64,000 nucleotides of DNA from Lachnospiraceae bacterium (GCA_900768755.1 CAAGDV010000026.1:1-64000), one strand, 5' to 3'; positions 8,516 through 18,124 are shown, counted from the stretch's first letter. Program-made: numbers and translations. The notes: generated by a model from the letters alone, not told the origin.

Positions 8516-9928
8516 ATGTACACACAAGGCTTTAGCGCTGGGGCGGCGGTTCATGACCCCTCTGTTTTTATCGATAATGACGGAACGCATTACATATTCG
8601 GAACGCATATGACTGCGGCTAAGACGGACGACCTTAGGCATTGGGAGATGTTTGCTGACGGAGTGACTCCGGATAATCCGCTTTTTAGCAATCTTCTTGG
8701 AACGGATGATAAGGCTTTTGAGTTCTGCGGAAGATTTTCAAGAAGAGTGTATGCCGTATGGGCGCCGGACGTTCACTATAACCGGATAATGAATAAATAT
8801 GTTATGTATTTCTGCACATCAGGCTCGTATGTGCGCTCAAGCCTCTGCATGGCTGTTGCGGATAACGCAAAGGGTCCGTATACTTTTCTGTGCACTTTTC
8901 TCCATTCAGGCTTTGATGCGGAGACTGTCAAAAAGACCAATGTTTCAGAAGTGCTTGGACCGAATGATTCTTTTTCCCGGTATTTAAAGAAAAACGGACA
9001 TTACAATAATCTTAGCTGGCCAAACTGCATTGACCCCAATGTTTTTACTGATGCGGACGGACGCACATGGATGGTCTACGGCTCGTGGTCGGGCGGTATT
9101 TTTATCCTTGAGATTGATGAGAGCACCGGAATGCCGATTCATCCGAAGGCAGACGCCCACAACAAGGTTGACCCTTATTACGGCAAAAAACTTATAGGCG
9201 GAGGCCATAAATCCATCGAGGGACCTTACATAATTTACGACAAGAAATCCAGCTATTATTATCTTTTTGTGTCGTACGGATGGCTCGGAAGGGACGGCGG
9301 ATACCAGATAAGGCTTTTCCGCTCAAAAAAGCCTGACGGACCGTATACCGACATGAAGGGAAGAAGCTTTACAAGAGTTCCGCAGCACGAATCCTACGGT
9401 TTAAAGCTGATAGGCAACTATAATTTCCCGAGCCTCCCGAGGGGGTACAAATCTCCGGGGCACAGTTCTGCGTTCATAGACGAAGACGGACAGCTTTTTT
9501 TGGTATATCACCAGAGATTTGACTGCAATACTGACGAACATGAACCGAGAGTACACCAGCTTTTTAGGACAGAGGACGGCTGGCTTACGATGGCGCCTTT
9601 TGCCACGGACGGAGAGCAGCTCTGCAACAAGGATTATAACGCGGTTGAGATAATGGGCGAATATTACCTCCTTAACCACGAAAGCGATATATCGGACAAA
9701 GTGCATGAGCCGGTAAAGGTTGTTTTTTCAAACGACAGAAGAATCCTTTGCGACGGAAAAGAGGCGGGCACATATATGCCGGGTGCGGCAGGAAAAATCA
9801 AAATAACTTTTAACGGACATGTTTTCTGCGGAGTTGTGATAATGAGCATGGACGAATCGGGTAATCCGACAATGTGTATAACGGCCGTAGGCGATAATCA
9901 AAGCATATGGGCAGTAAAATATTTATAA
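8516..9928 (+). CDS. GH43 arabinanase (Abn2-like), intracellular
   Basis: Family 43 glycosidase of 470 residues, expected to cut alpha-1,5-arabinan chains. Key residues are Asp14 in HDPS (base), Asp173 in CIDPNVF (pKa modulator) and Glu235 in SIEGPY (acid). The C-terminal ~120 residues form the small beta-sandwich found in two-domain arabinanases such as B. subtilis Abn2, which has a similar length. Unlike Abn2 it has no signal peptide, so it probably acts on imported oligosaccharides. ATG 8516 is preferred, with GCAGG at 8501-8505 as a modest ribosome binding site; a TTG at 8507 would have no room for one. First gene of the arabinose operon. Confidence 0.8.
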   Translation: MYTQGFSAGAAVHDPSVFIDNDGTHYIFGTHMTAAKTDDLRHWEMFADGVTPDNPLFSNLLGTDDKAFEFCGRFSRRVYAVWAPDVHYNRIMNKYVMYFCTSGSYVRSSLCMAVADNAKGPYTFLCTFLHSGFDAETVKKTNVSEVLGPNDSFSRYLKKNGHYNNLSWPNCIDPNVFTDADGRTWMVYGSWSGGIFILEIDESTGMPIHPKADAHNKVDPYYGKKLIGGGHKSIEGPYIIYDKKSSYYYLFVSYGWLGRDGGYQIRLFRSKKPDGPYTDMKGRSFTRVPQHESYGLKLIGNYNFPSLPRGYKSPGHSSAFIDEDGQLFLVYHQRFDCNTDEHEPRVHQLFRTEDGWLTMAPFATDGEQLCNKDYNAVEIMGEYYLLNHESDISDKVHEPVKVVFSNDRRILCDGKEAGTYMPGAAGKIKITFNGHVFCGVVIMSMDESGNPTMCITAVGDNQSIWAVKYL

Positions 9929-9945
9929 AAGACGGAGGGAAGATA

Positions 9946-11538
9946 ATGAGTAACGCAAAACAGACAATTGAAAGCGGAAACGCAGTGCTCGGAATCGAGT
10001 TTGGTTCCACAAGAATCAAGGCGGTGCTTATCGACGATGAGCACGCAGTTATCGGCATGGGCGCACATGATTGGGAGAACAGACTCGATAACGGAATCTG
10101 GACCTACAGCCTTGACGATATCTGGGGCGGTTTGCAGGACTGCTACAGCAACCTTTTACGGGATGTAAAAGATAAATACGGCATCACGATAAGACACCTT
10201 AAAGCACTCGGCTTTTCGGGAATGATGCATGGATATATGCCGTTTGACAAAGCCGGAGAGCTTCTTGTGCCGTTCAGGACATGGAGAAATACCATCACGG
10301 GCGAGGCTGCAAAAGAACTTACGGAGCGTTTTGATTTTAACATTCCGCAGAGATGGAGCATTGCGCATCTGTATCAGGCAATTCTCAATAAGGAAGAGCA
10401 TGTAAAGGACATTACATTTTTTACCACGCTCGCCGGATATATCCACTGGAAACTTTCGGGAAAGAAGGTGCTCGGAGTCGGTGAAGCATCGGGAATGTTC
10501 CCGATTGATTCCGCTACCCGCGATTACGATGCTGATATGATGGCAAAATTCAACGCCCTTCTCAAGGAAAAAGGACTTACATACACCCTTTCTGACATTA
10601 TTCCCAAGGTACTTAATGCCGGGGAGGATGCAGGCGTACTTACAAAAGAAGGAGCTGCTCTTTTGGATGTGAGCGGGGAGCTTTGTGAGGGCGTGCCGAT
10701 GGCTCCGCCGGAGGGAGATGCCGGAACAGGTATGACAGCCACCAATTCCGTAGGCTTAAGAACAGGAAACGTATCTGCAGGAACCTCGGTTTTTGCCATG
10801 GTTGTTTTGGAAAATAAGTTAAGCAAAGTTCATGAGGAAATCGACATGGTAACAACACCTTCCGGTGATGCGGTTGCCATGGTTCACTGCAACAACTGCA
10901 CATCAGACCTCAACGCATGGGTGGGACTTTTCAAGGAATTTCTCGACTGCATGGGCGTTTCGGCGGATATGAACGATGTGTACGGTACACTTTACAACAA
11001 AGCGCTTTCAGGCGACAAAAACTGCGGCGGTCTGATGGCATACAATTACCTTTCGGGCGAGCCGGTGACGGGTCTTAACGAGGGACGCCCGATGTTTTTG
11101 AGAAAACCGGGCGTAAAAATGAGCCTTGCAAACTTCATGAGAACGCATCTTTACTCATCGCTTGCAACGCTTAAAATAGGCTGCGATATTCTTTTCAGGG
11201 AAGAAAAGTGCGCTGTTGACAAGCTTTACGGACACGGCGGCCTGTTTAAGACCCCGAAAGTCGGACAGAGCATTCTTGCGGCAGCGATGAATGCGCCTGT
11301 GACTGTAATGGAGACTGCAGGAGAAGGCGGTCCGTGGGGCATGGCGGTTCTTGCGGCATATATGGTTAATAAAAACGCCGGTGAATCTCTTTCGGATTAT
11401 CTTAACGAAAAAGTATTTGCCGGACAGAAGGGCGCAACGATAATGCCCGATAAAGCAGATGTCGAAGGCTTTGATGAGTTTATCTGCGATTACAAAAAAG
11501 CGCTTAAGGCACAGCAGGCAGCTGTTGAGTCATTTTAA
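9946..11538 (+). CDS. FGGY-family carbohydrate kinase, probable L-ribulokinase
   Basis: ATP-dependent sugar kinase of 530 residues. The N-terminal actin-like motif GIEFGSTRIKAVL, the substrate-domain segment FSGMMHGYMPFD and the C-terminal GHGGLFKTP plus GEGGPWGMAV place it in the FGGY family. Position next to araA and araD makes phosphorylation of L-ribulose the likely reaction, but it does not read like the classical 560-residue AraB; it may be a non-orthologous ribulokinase as reported for AraK of clostridia. Start at 9946 is set by GGAGGGA upstream; an in-frame ATG at 9907 lies inside the preceding gene. Confidence 0.8.
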   Translation: MSNAKQTIESGNAVLGIEFGSTRIKAVLIDDEHAVIGMGAHDWENRLDNGIWTYSLDDIWGGLQDCYSNLLRDVKDKYGITIRHLKALGFSGMMHGYMPFDKAGELLVPFRTWRNTITGEAAKELTERFDFNIPQRWSIAHLYQAILNKEEHVKDITFFTTLAGYIHWKLSGKKVLGVGEASGMFPIDSATRDYDADMMAKFNALLKEKGLTYTLSDIIPKVLNAGEDAGVLTKEGAALLDVSGELCEGVPMAPPEGDAGTGMTATNSVGLRTGNVSAGTSVFAMVVLENKLSKVHEEIDMVTTPSGDAVAMVHCNNCTSDLNAWVGLFKEFLDCMGVSADMNDVYGTLYNKALSGDKNCGGLMAYNYLSGEPVTGLNEGRPMFLRKPGVKMSLANFMRTHLYSSLATLKIGCDILFREEKCAVDKLYGHGGLFKTPKVGQSILAAAMNAPVTVMETAGEGGPWGMAVLAAYMVNKNAGESLSDYLNEKVFAGQKGATIMPDKADVEGFDEFICDYKKALKAQQAAVESF

Positions 11539-11552
11539 TACGGAGGTGGATT

Positions 11553-13049
11553 ATGCTTAAAAACAAAAATTATTGCTTCTGGTTCTGCACCGGTTCACAG
11601 GATCTTTACGGAGACGAGTGTTTAAGACATGTTGCAAACCATTCACAGATTATCGTGGACACTTTGAACGCATCGGGAATTCTTCCTTTTCCCGTTATCT
11701 GGAAGCCCACGCTGATTACCAACGAGCTTATCAGAAAAACCTTTAATGAAGCAAATATGGACGAGGAATGCGCCGGAGTCATCACCTGGATGCACACTTT
11801 TTCACCGGCAAAATCATGGATTCTCGGACTTTCTGAGTACCGCAAGCCTTTGCTCCATCTGCACACACAGTATAACGAGGAAATACCGTATGACACCATC
11901 GACATGGATTTCATGAATGAAAACCAGGCTGCTCACGGTGACCGCGAGTACGGACATATCGTGTCAAGAATGGGAATCGAGAGAAAAGTCATAGTTGGCC
12001 ATTACACCGATAAAACAGTTATGGAGCGCATCGCTTCATGGATGAGAACCGCAGTCGGAATTGTTGAAAGCAGCCATATCCGGGTTATGCGCGTTGCCGA
12101 CAATATGAGAAATGTTGCGGTTACGGAGGGAGACAAGGTCGAGGCACAGCTCAAATTCGGCTGGGAGGTTGATACCTATCCTGTCAATGAGATTGCAGAT
12201 GCAGTTTCTGCCGTGAGCACGTCCGATGTCAACGCACTTGTCGACGAATATTATGGTAGATACGACATTCTTCTTGAGGGAAGGGACCCCGAGGAATTCA
12301 AAAGACATGTTGCCGTGCAGGCTCAGATTGAGATTGGTTTTGAGAGATTTCTTGAAGAGAAAAATTACCAGGCGATTGTAACGCATTTCGGCGATCTGGG
12401 TTCATTAAAGCAGCTTCCGGGACTTGCAATCCAGAGGCTTGAAGAGAAGGGCTACGGCTTTGGTGCAGAGGGCGACTGGAAGGTTGCGGCAATGGTACGC
12501 CTAATGAAAATTATGACAACCGGCATGAAGGGTGCAAAAGGAACCTCAATGCTTGAGGATTACACATATAATCTTGTAAAGGGCAAAGAGGGAATTCTTC
12601 AGGCTCACATGCTTGAAATCTGCCCGTCGATTGCTGACGGACCGATAAGCATCAAATGCCAGCCGCTTTCAATGGGCAACCGAGAAGACCCTGCGAGACT
12701 TGTTTTCACCTCAAAAGAGGGTCGCGGTATCGCAGCTTCGCTCATTGACCTCGGAAACCGTTTCAGACTTATCATCAACGAGGTTGAGTGCAAAAAGACC
12801 GAGAAAGCGATGCCGAAGCTTCCCGTTGCAACCAACTTCTGGACCCCGAAGCCTGATTTTTACACAGGAATTGAGGCATGGATTCTTGCGGGCGGAGCCC
12901 ACCATACTGCATTTACATATGACCTTACCGCAGAGCAGTTAGGCGACTGGGCTGCCGCAATGGGTATCGAAGCAGTGTACATTGATGAAAAAACTAACAT
13001 CAGGGACTTTAAAAAAGACCTGATGCTTGGTAATATGTTTTACAGATAA
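11553..13049 (+). CDS. araA: L-arabinose isomerase
   Basis: Converts L-arabinose to L-ribulose. The 498-residue length is typical. The metal/catalytic residues are all in place: Glu306 (GAEGDW), Glu335 (LEDYTY), His352 (QAHMLE) and His450 (GAHHT), matching the E306/E333/H350/H450 pattern of the family. GGAGGTGG precedes the start; 14 bases separate it from the kinase gene. Manganese-dependent cytoplasmic enzyme of the arabinose operon. Confidence 0.97.
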   Translation: MLKNKNYCFWFCTGSQDLYGDECLRHVANHSQIIVDTLNASGILPFPVIWKPTLITNELIRKTFNEANMDEECAGVITWMHTFSPAKSWILGLSEYRKPLLHLHTQYNEEIPYDTIDMDFMNENQAAHGDREYGHIVSRMGIERKVIVGHYTDKTVMERIASWMRTAVGIVESSHIRVMRVADNMRNVAVTEGDKVEAQLKFGWEVDTYPVNEIADAVSAVSTSDVNALVDEYYGRYDILLEGRDPEEFKRHVAVQAQIEIGFERFLEEKNYQAIVTHFGDLGSLKQLPGLAIQRLEEKGYGFGAEGDWKVAAMVRLMKIMTTGMKGAKGTSMLEDYTYNLVKGKEGILQAHMLEICPSIADGPISIKCQPLSMGNREDPARLVFTSKEGRGIAASLIDLGNRFRLIINEVECKKTEKAMPKLPVATNFWTPKPDFYTGIEAWILAGGAHHTAFTYDLTAEQLGDWAAAMGIEAVYIDEKTNIRDFKKDLMLGNMFYR

Positions 13050-13076
13050 AAATTTTTTTAAAAGGAGATTTTAAAT

Positions 13077-13730
13077 ATGAAATTTTTTGTTGACACAGCG
13101 AATGTAGATGACATCAGAAAGGCTAATGAGATGGGCGTAATCTGCGGAGTCACAACCAATCCGTCGCTCATTGCCAAAGAAGGAAGAGATTTTAAGGAGG
13201 TTATCAAAGAGATTACCTCGATTGTTGACGGACCGATAAGCGGTGAAGTTAAGGCTACGACAACCGATGCCGAGGGAATGATTAAAGAGGGACGTGAGAT
13301 TGCGTCAATTCACCCGAACATGGTTGTTAAAATTCCTATGACCGTTGAAGGCCTTAAGGCAGTTAAGGTACTTGCCGCAGAGGGCATAAAAACCAATGTA
13401 ACCCTTGTATTTTCAGCTAATCAGGCACTTCTCGCAGCAAGAGCGGGAGCAACTTATGTATCTCCTTTCATCGGAAGACTTGACGACATCAGTACAAATG
13501 GAATACAATTAATACAGGATATCGCTCAGATTTTTGAAATCTACGGACTTGAGACGGAGATTATCGCCGCTTCTGTCCGTAATCCGATTCATGTAACAGA
13601 GTGTGCTCTTGCCGGTGCTGACATTGCAACTGTTCCGTACAGTGTAATCGTACAGATGACAAAACATCCTTTGACTGATGCGGGTATCGCAAAATTCCAG
13701 GCAGATTATAAAGCTGTTTTCGGAGAATAA
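13077..13730 (+). CDS. fsa: transaldolase / fructose-6-phosphate aldolase (FSA/TalC type)
   Basis: Small class I aldolase fold of 217 residues. The Schiff-base Lys85 in VVKIPMT sits exactly where it does in E. coli FSA, and the N-terminus MKFFVDTANVDDI and VTTNPSL are family signatures. In Firmicutes these short proteins usually act as transaldolase in the pentose phosphate pathway. Its place between araA and the transketolase genes supports that role: together they recycle xylulose-5-phosphate made from arabinose. Strong AAAGGAGA ribosome binding site. Confidence 0.93.
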   Translation: MKFFVDTANVDDIRKANEMGVICGVTTNPSLIAKEGRDFKEVIKEITSIVDGPISGEVKATTTDAEGMIKEGREIASIHPNMVVKIPMTVEGLKAVKVLAAEGIKTNVTLVFSANQALLAARAGATYVSPFIGRLDDISTNGIQLIQDIAQIFEIYGLETEIIAASVRNPIHVTECALAGADIATVPYSVIVQMTKHPLTDAGIAKFQADYKAVFGE

Positions 13731-13745
13731 GAAAGGAGTTTCACT

Positions 13746-14582
13746 ATGACAAAGCTTGAGTTGATGAAGCAAGCTGTTAAGGTCCGTGAGGGCATTGTGA
13801 GTTCGGTTCACAGCGCCAAAGCCGGACATCCGGGCGGATCATTGTCTGCGGCAGATATTTTCACTTATCTGTATTTCCAGGAGATGAATATAGACCCTGC
13901 CAATCCCAAAAATCCTGACAGAGACCGTTTCGTCCTTTCAAAAGGACATACTGCGCCGGGACTTTATTCCGCGCTCGCCAACAGAGGATTTTTCCCTGTT
14001 GAAGATCTTTTGACATTAAGACATACCGGTTCATATCTTCAGGGGCATCCCGATATGAAGCATATTCCGGGCGTTGATATGTCATCCGGCTCGCTCGGAC
14101 AGGGACTTTCTGCGGCTGTTGGTATGGCTTTGGCGGCAAAACTGTCAGAACGCTCATACAGAACGTATGCACTTTGCGGAGACGGAGAGATTGAGGAAGG
14201 TCAGATTTGGGAGGCTGCAATGTTTGCAGGTTTTAGAAAGCTTGACAATCTTTGCGTAATCGTTGACAACAATAACCTTCAGATTGACGGACCGATTGAC
14301 AAGGTATGCTCACCGTATCCGATTGACAAGAAGTTTGAAAGCTTTAATTTCCATGTAATCAATATCGACGGAAATGATTTTGACGAGATTGAGAAGGCGT
14401 TTGCGGAGGCGAGAGCCACCAAGGGAATGCCGACCGCGATAATTGCCCACACAGTGAAGGGCAAGGGCGTTTCATTTATGGAGAACAATGTGGGATGGCA
14501 CGGAAAAGCTCCTAACGATGAAGAGTATGCAGTTGCGATGGAAGATCTTAAGAAAGCAGGTGAAGCATTATGTCAGATGTAA
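13746..14582 (+). CDS. transketolase, N-terminal (ThDP-binding) subunit
   Basis: First half of a split transketolase, 278 residues. It contains SAKAGHPGGSLSAADI, LSKGHTAPGLY and the thiamine diphosphate motif CGDGEIEEGQIWEA followed by VDNNNLQIDG. The protein must pair with the C-terminal subunit encoded immediately downstream, with which it overlaps by 13 bases. Supplies the two-carbon transfer steps that use arabinose-derived xylulose-5-phosphate. AAAGGAG precedes the start. Confidence 0.95.
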   Translation: MTKLELMKQAVKVREGIVSSVHSAKAGHPGGSLSAADIFTYLYFQEMNIDPANPKNPDRDRFVLSKGHTAPGLYSALANRGFFPVEDLLTLRHTGSYLQGHPDMKHIPGVDMSSGSLGQGLSAAVGMALAAKLSERSYRTYALCGDGEIEEGQIWEAAMFAGFRKLDNLCVIVDNNNLQIDGPIDKVCSPYPIDKKFESFNFHVINIDGNDFDEIEKAFAEARATKGMPTAIIAHTVKGKGVSFMENNVGWHGKAPNDEEYAVAMEDLKKAGEALCQM

Positions 14583-15511
14583 AAATGATTGCAACCAGAG
14601 ACAGCTACGGCGCGGCTTTGGTAGAACTCGGAAAAGCGCATGACAATCTTTTGGTATTCGATGCTGACCTTGCTGCAGCCACAAAGACAGGCGTTTTCCT
14701 TAAGGAATTCCCTGACAGACATATCGACTGCGGTATTGCCGAATGCAATATGGCAGGTATAGCTGCCGGCGTATCAACATGCGGCTATGTGCCTTTTATA
14801 AGCACTTTTGCCATGTTCGCGGCAGGAAGGGCATATGAGCAGGTGCGCAACTCAATCGGATATCCGCACCTTAACGTAAAAATCGGAGCAACACATGCGG
14901 GAATATCCGTTGGCGAGGACGGAGCAACACATCAGTGCAACGAGGATATCGCGCTTATGCGCACAATCCCGGGAATGGTTGTGATTAATCCTTCCGACGA
15001 TATCGAGGCAAAAGCAGCCGTTATGGCGGCTTATGAGCACGAAGGCCCGGTATATTTAAGATTCGGACGACTCGCCGTTCCCGTAATCAACGATAACCCC
15101 GAATACAGATTTGAGATTGGCAAAGGCGTTGAGCTTAAAAAGGGCAATGATGTTACGATTATTGCCACAGGACTTTGCGTGTCTGAATCTCTTAAGGCTG
15201 CAGAGCTTCTTTCGGCTCAGGGCATCGATGCGCAGGTAATCAATATCCACACCATCAAGCCTTTGGATGAGGAGCTTGTCATAGCTGCGGCACAGAAGAC
15301 CGGAAGAATTTTTACCGTTGAGGAGCACTCTGTTGTGGGCGGACTCGGTTCTGCCGTATGCGATGTGCTCTCAGAGAAGTGTCCTGTCAAGGTGACCAAA
15401 ATCGGTGTGAATGATGTGTTCGGCGAATCCGGTCCGGCAAAAGAGCTTCTTCATAAATACAAACTTGACTCAGAGGGAATTGCAGAGCGCATTCTTTCAG
15501 AACTTAAATAG
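14570..15511 (+). CDS. transketolase, C-terminal subunit
   Basis: Second half of the split transketolase, 313 residues, with the pyrimidine-binding domain (CGIAECNMAGIAAGVS) and the C-terminal domain (VEEHSVVGGLGSAV). Overlaps the N-terminal subunit gene by 13 bases, so the two are translationally coupled and probably made in equal amounts. Split transketolases of this type are common in Clostridia. Confidence 0.95.
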   Translation: MSDVKMIATRDSYGAALVELGKAHDNLLVFDADLAAATKTGVFLKEFPDRHIDCGIAECNMAGIAAGVSTCGYVPFISTFAMFAAGRAYEQVRNSIGYPHLNVKIGATHAGISVGEDGATHQCNEDIALMRTIPGMVVINPSDDIEAKAAVMAAYEHEGPVYLRFGRLAVPVINDNPEYRFEIGKGVELKKGNDVTIIATGLCVSESLKAAELLSAQGIDAQVINIHTIKPLDEELVIAAAQKTGRIFTVEEHSVVGGLGSAVCDVLSEKCPVKVTKIGVNDVFGESGPAKELLHKYKLDSEGIAERILSELK

Positions 15512-15523
15512 AGGAGATTTGCC

Positions 15524-16219
15524 ATGCTTGAGCAGTTGAAAAAAGAAGTTTACGAGGCAAATATGGAGCTCCCCAAACGCGGACTTATCACATACACATG
15601 GGGTAATGTAAGCGGCATTGACAGGGAGAGCGGATATTTTGTAATCAAGCCGAGCGGCGTGGATTATGACGCGCTTTCGCCCGAGGATATGGTTGTCATG
15701 GACCTTTCGGGCAATAAGATTGAGGGCAGGTACAAACCGTCGTCCGACACGGCAACCCACCTTGAACTTTACCGAAAATACCCCGAGATTGGCGGAGTTG
15801 TTCACACACATTCGCCCGAGGCAGTTGCGTGGGCTCAGGCAGGAAGGGATATCCCTCTCTACGGAACCACCCATGCGGATTATTTTCTCGGACCTATTCC
15901 CTGTGCGCGCAATCTCACGACAGAGGAGATTAACGAGGCGTATGAGAAAAATACCGGCCTTGTGATTATTGAGACCTTTGAGAGCAGGGGAATCAACCCG
16001 GTATACACCCCGGCTGTGCTTTGCTCTAACCACGGTCCTTTTACCTGGGGCAAAAATGCCGCAGAGGCAGTCCACAACGCCGTTGTTCTCGAAGAGGTCG
16101 CAAAGATGGCCAGAAACACCGAGCTTATCAATCCGAATGTAAAACCGGCACCGGACAATATCAAAGAGAAGCATTTTTACCGTAAACACGGTGCAAACGC
16201 ATATTACGGTCAGAACTAA
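15524..16219 (+). CDS. araD: L-ribulose-5-phosphate 4-epimerase
   Basis: Converts L-ribulose-5-phosphate to D-xylulose-5-phosphate by retro-aldol chemistry. At 231 residues it is full length. Zinc ligands His94 and His96 (VHTHSPEA) and His170 (SNHGPFTWG) match E. coli AraD H95/H97/H171. Preceded by GAGGAG; 12 bases after the transketolase gene. It closes the pathway from arabinose to the pentose phosphate pool. Confidence 0.96.
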   Translation: MLEQLKKEVYEANMELPKRGLITYTWGNVSGIDRESGYFVIKPSGVDYDALSPEDMVVMDLSGNKIEGRYKPSSDTATHLELYRKYPEIGGVVHTHSPEAVAWAQAGRDIPLYGTTHADYFLGPIPCARNLTTEEINEAYEKNTGLVIIETFESRGINPVYTPAVLCSNHGPFTWGKNAAEAVHNAVVLEEVAKMARNTELINPNVKPAPDNIKEKHFYRKHGANAYYGQN

Positions 16220-16231
16220 TCGGAGGTATGT

Positions 16232-16867
16232 ATGAGTAGCTTAATCGGAACTGCGGACTGCATTCACTGCAACAAGGTGAAGAGCGGTTGTCACGAAACG
16301 GTTAACGGCTGGCTGTGTGACGAATGCTATAACAAAATTTATTACGGTATAAGGCGTATAAGACCTGCGGGCGTGATTTCAAAGCGCCAAGAGGAATATG
16401 ACAGGATGCTTTCCGACGAAGAGATTGAGAAGGCATTTGGCGAGCTTTCGGAAGGTATGCGCCTCAGAAGCATCAGCAATGCGGACAAAACATCCCCGGA
16501 CGGTAAAATTTTGATTGACACGGAGAATAGCACAATATTTTTCTCTGAGGATGTCGGTGCGACAAACGGTGTGCTGCCGCTGCCGGTTGCGTACAGACTT
16601 TCTCAGCTGTCAGACTATTTTCTGATGTTTGAATCCGCGGTGTTAAGTAAAACCGACAGCGCCATCAAGAACGCATACGTTGTTCTTGAATTTGACGGCT
16701 GCCAGCTTAAATACGCAAAAATACCGTTGGGACGTCCGAAAGGATTCTTCAATTTCCAACGGAAAATGTTTTACAGAAAGCATTCAAAGGAGCTTATGAC
16801 TTTTTTGGCGGAGGTTTTGGAGAAGCCGCACAAAAAAGAGATAACCGTATTATTTAAACAACAATAA
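16232..16867 (+). CDS. uncharacterised protein with N-terminal zinc-ribbon (DUF4428-like)
   Basis: Protein of 211 residues. The first ~35 residues carry CIHCNK, a later Cys and CDEC, a treble-clef or zinc-ribbon pattern similar to DUF4428. The remainder has a beta-rich segment (KILIDTENSTIFF, YVVLEFDGCQLKYAKI) ending in a helical basic tail. Last gene of the arabinose operon, 12 bases after araD, just before a terminator. No enzymatic motif is visible; a link to arabinose use rests only on position. Confidence 0.55.
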   Translation: MSSLIGTADCIHCNKVKSGCHETVNGWLCDECYNKIYYGIRRIRPAGVISKRQEEYDRMLSDEEIEKAFGELSEGMRLRSISNADKTSPDGKILIDTENSTIFFSEDVGATNGVLPLPVAYRLSQLSDYFLMFESAVLSKTDSAIKNAYVVLEFDGCQLKYAKIPLGRPKGFFNFQRKMFYRKHSKELMTFLAEVLEKPHKKEITVLFKQQ

Positions 16868-16875
16868 AAAAAGAT

Positions 16876-16909
16876 AGGGAATTATTAAATTTTTATAAAA
16901 TAGTTCCCT
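16876..16909 (+). terminator. terminator of the arabinose operon
   Basis: Stem AGGGAATTATT (16876-16886) with AATAGTTCCCT (16899-16909), 11 bp with one G-T pair. It is followed by a T-rich but interrupted tail. Confidence 0.7.
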
Positions 16910-17017
16910 GTCATATTTATTTTATCACAAAATAATGTTATTATATTACTGTCAGATAATCTTATGTTCACTTTGCGGGATTTGTTCCCGGATTTTCCCA
17001 AAATATTTACAAAAATG

Positions 17018-17071
17018 TTGACAGAACACCCAAAGTATACTATATTGTACTTATAACACGAACATTTGTTC
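17018..17071 (+). promoter_or_regulatory. recA promoter with SOS (LexA) box
   Basis: TTGACA (17018-17023), 17-bp spacer, TATATT (17041-17046). A perfect Firmicutes SOS box GAAC-ATTT-GTTC lies at 17060-17071, just past the expected transcription start, where bound LexA would block RNA polymerase. lexA itself is in this window at 59260-59880. Confidence 0.9.
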
Positions 17072-17095
17072 ACATTGACAAGGAGAATAATAATT

Positions 17096-18121
17096 ATGGC
17101 TAGAGAAGATAAGCTCAGGGCATTGGATGCTGCACTATCAAGCATAGAGAGAAATTACGGCAAGGGAGCAGTCATGAAGCTCGGCGACCCTGCTGCGGCA
17201 ATGAATGTGGAGACCGTGCCGACAGGCTCACTGAGCCTTGATATTGCACTCGGAATGGGTGGAGTTCCCAAAGGAAGAATAGTGGAGATATACGGACCTG
17301 AATCAAGCGGTAAGACCACGGTTGCGCTCCACATGGTGGCTGAAGTTCAGAAGAGAGGCGGAATTGCAGGATTTATTGATGCGGAGCACGCACTTGACCC
17401 GGTATACGCCAAGAATATCGGCGTTAACATTGATGAACTGTATATTTCACAGCCGGACAACGGCGAGCAGGCTCTTGAGATAACCGAGACACTTGTGCGT
17501 TCCGGCGCTGTTGACATTATTATTGTCGACTCTGTTGCCGCTCTTGTTCCGAAGGCAGAGATTGACGGCGATATGGGAGATTCCCATGTGGGACTTCAGG
17601 CAAGGCTTATGTCACAGGCATTAAGAAAGCTTACGGCGGTTATCAGCAAGACTAATTGTATTGTTATTTTTATCAACCAGCTTCGTGAGAAGGTCGGCGT
17701 CATGTTTGGTAATCCCGAGACGACAACCGGCGGACGTGCTCTTAAGTTTTATTCATCAATCCGTATGGATGTAAGAAGAATTGAGACACTTAAGAATAAC
17801 GGTGAGATGGTCGGTAACAGAACAAGAGTGAAGATTGTCAAGAACAAGATTGCCCCTCCTTTTAAAGAGGCAGAGTTTGATATTATGTTCGGCAAAGGAA
17901 TTTCCCGCGAGGGAGATATCATTGACCTTGCAGCCGCCTGCAATGTTATTAACAAGAGCGGTGCATGGTTCTCGTACAACGGTGATAAGATTGGACAGGG
18001 ACGCGAGAACGCCAAGCAGTTTCTGGCTGACAATCCGGATACAATGGAAGAGATTGAACAGAAAGTAAGGACTTTTTATTCAATCGGTGAGGCACCGGCT
18101 GCTGCGGACGGAGAAGAATAA
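17096..18121 (+). CDS. recA: recombinase RecA
   Basis: DNA strand-exchange ATPase and LexA co-protease, 341 residues. Walker A is GPESSGKTT; the family signature ALKFYSSIRMDVRR is present. I place the start at 17096 (MAREDK), after AAGGAG at 17080-17085; a longer frame from 17066 would include the SOS operator. Directly followed by recX, 3 bases downstream. SOS-controlled through the box at 17060-17071. Confidence 0.98.
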   Translation: MAREDKLRALDAALSSIERNYGKGAVMKLGDPAAAMNVETVPTGSLSLDIALGMGGVPKGRIVEIYGPESSGKTTVALHMVAEVQKRGGIAGFIDAEHALDPVYAKNIGVNIDELYISQPDNGEQALEITETLVRSGAVDIIIVDSVAALVPKAEIDGDMGDSHVGLQARLMSQALRKLTAVISKTNCIVIFINQLREKVGVMFGNPETTTGGRALKFYSSIRMDVRRIETLKNNGEMVGNRTRVKIVKNKIAPPFKEAEFDIMFGKGISREGDIIDLAAACNVINKSGAWFSYNGDKIGQGRENAKQFLADNPDTMEEIEQKVRTFYSIGEAPAAADGEE

Positions 18122-18124
18122 CCG

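Noticed and set aside
16876..17017. Riboswitch upstream of recA
   Set aside because: The sequence is AT-rich with only the terminator hairpin and the promoter; no conserved aptamer pattern was seen.
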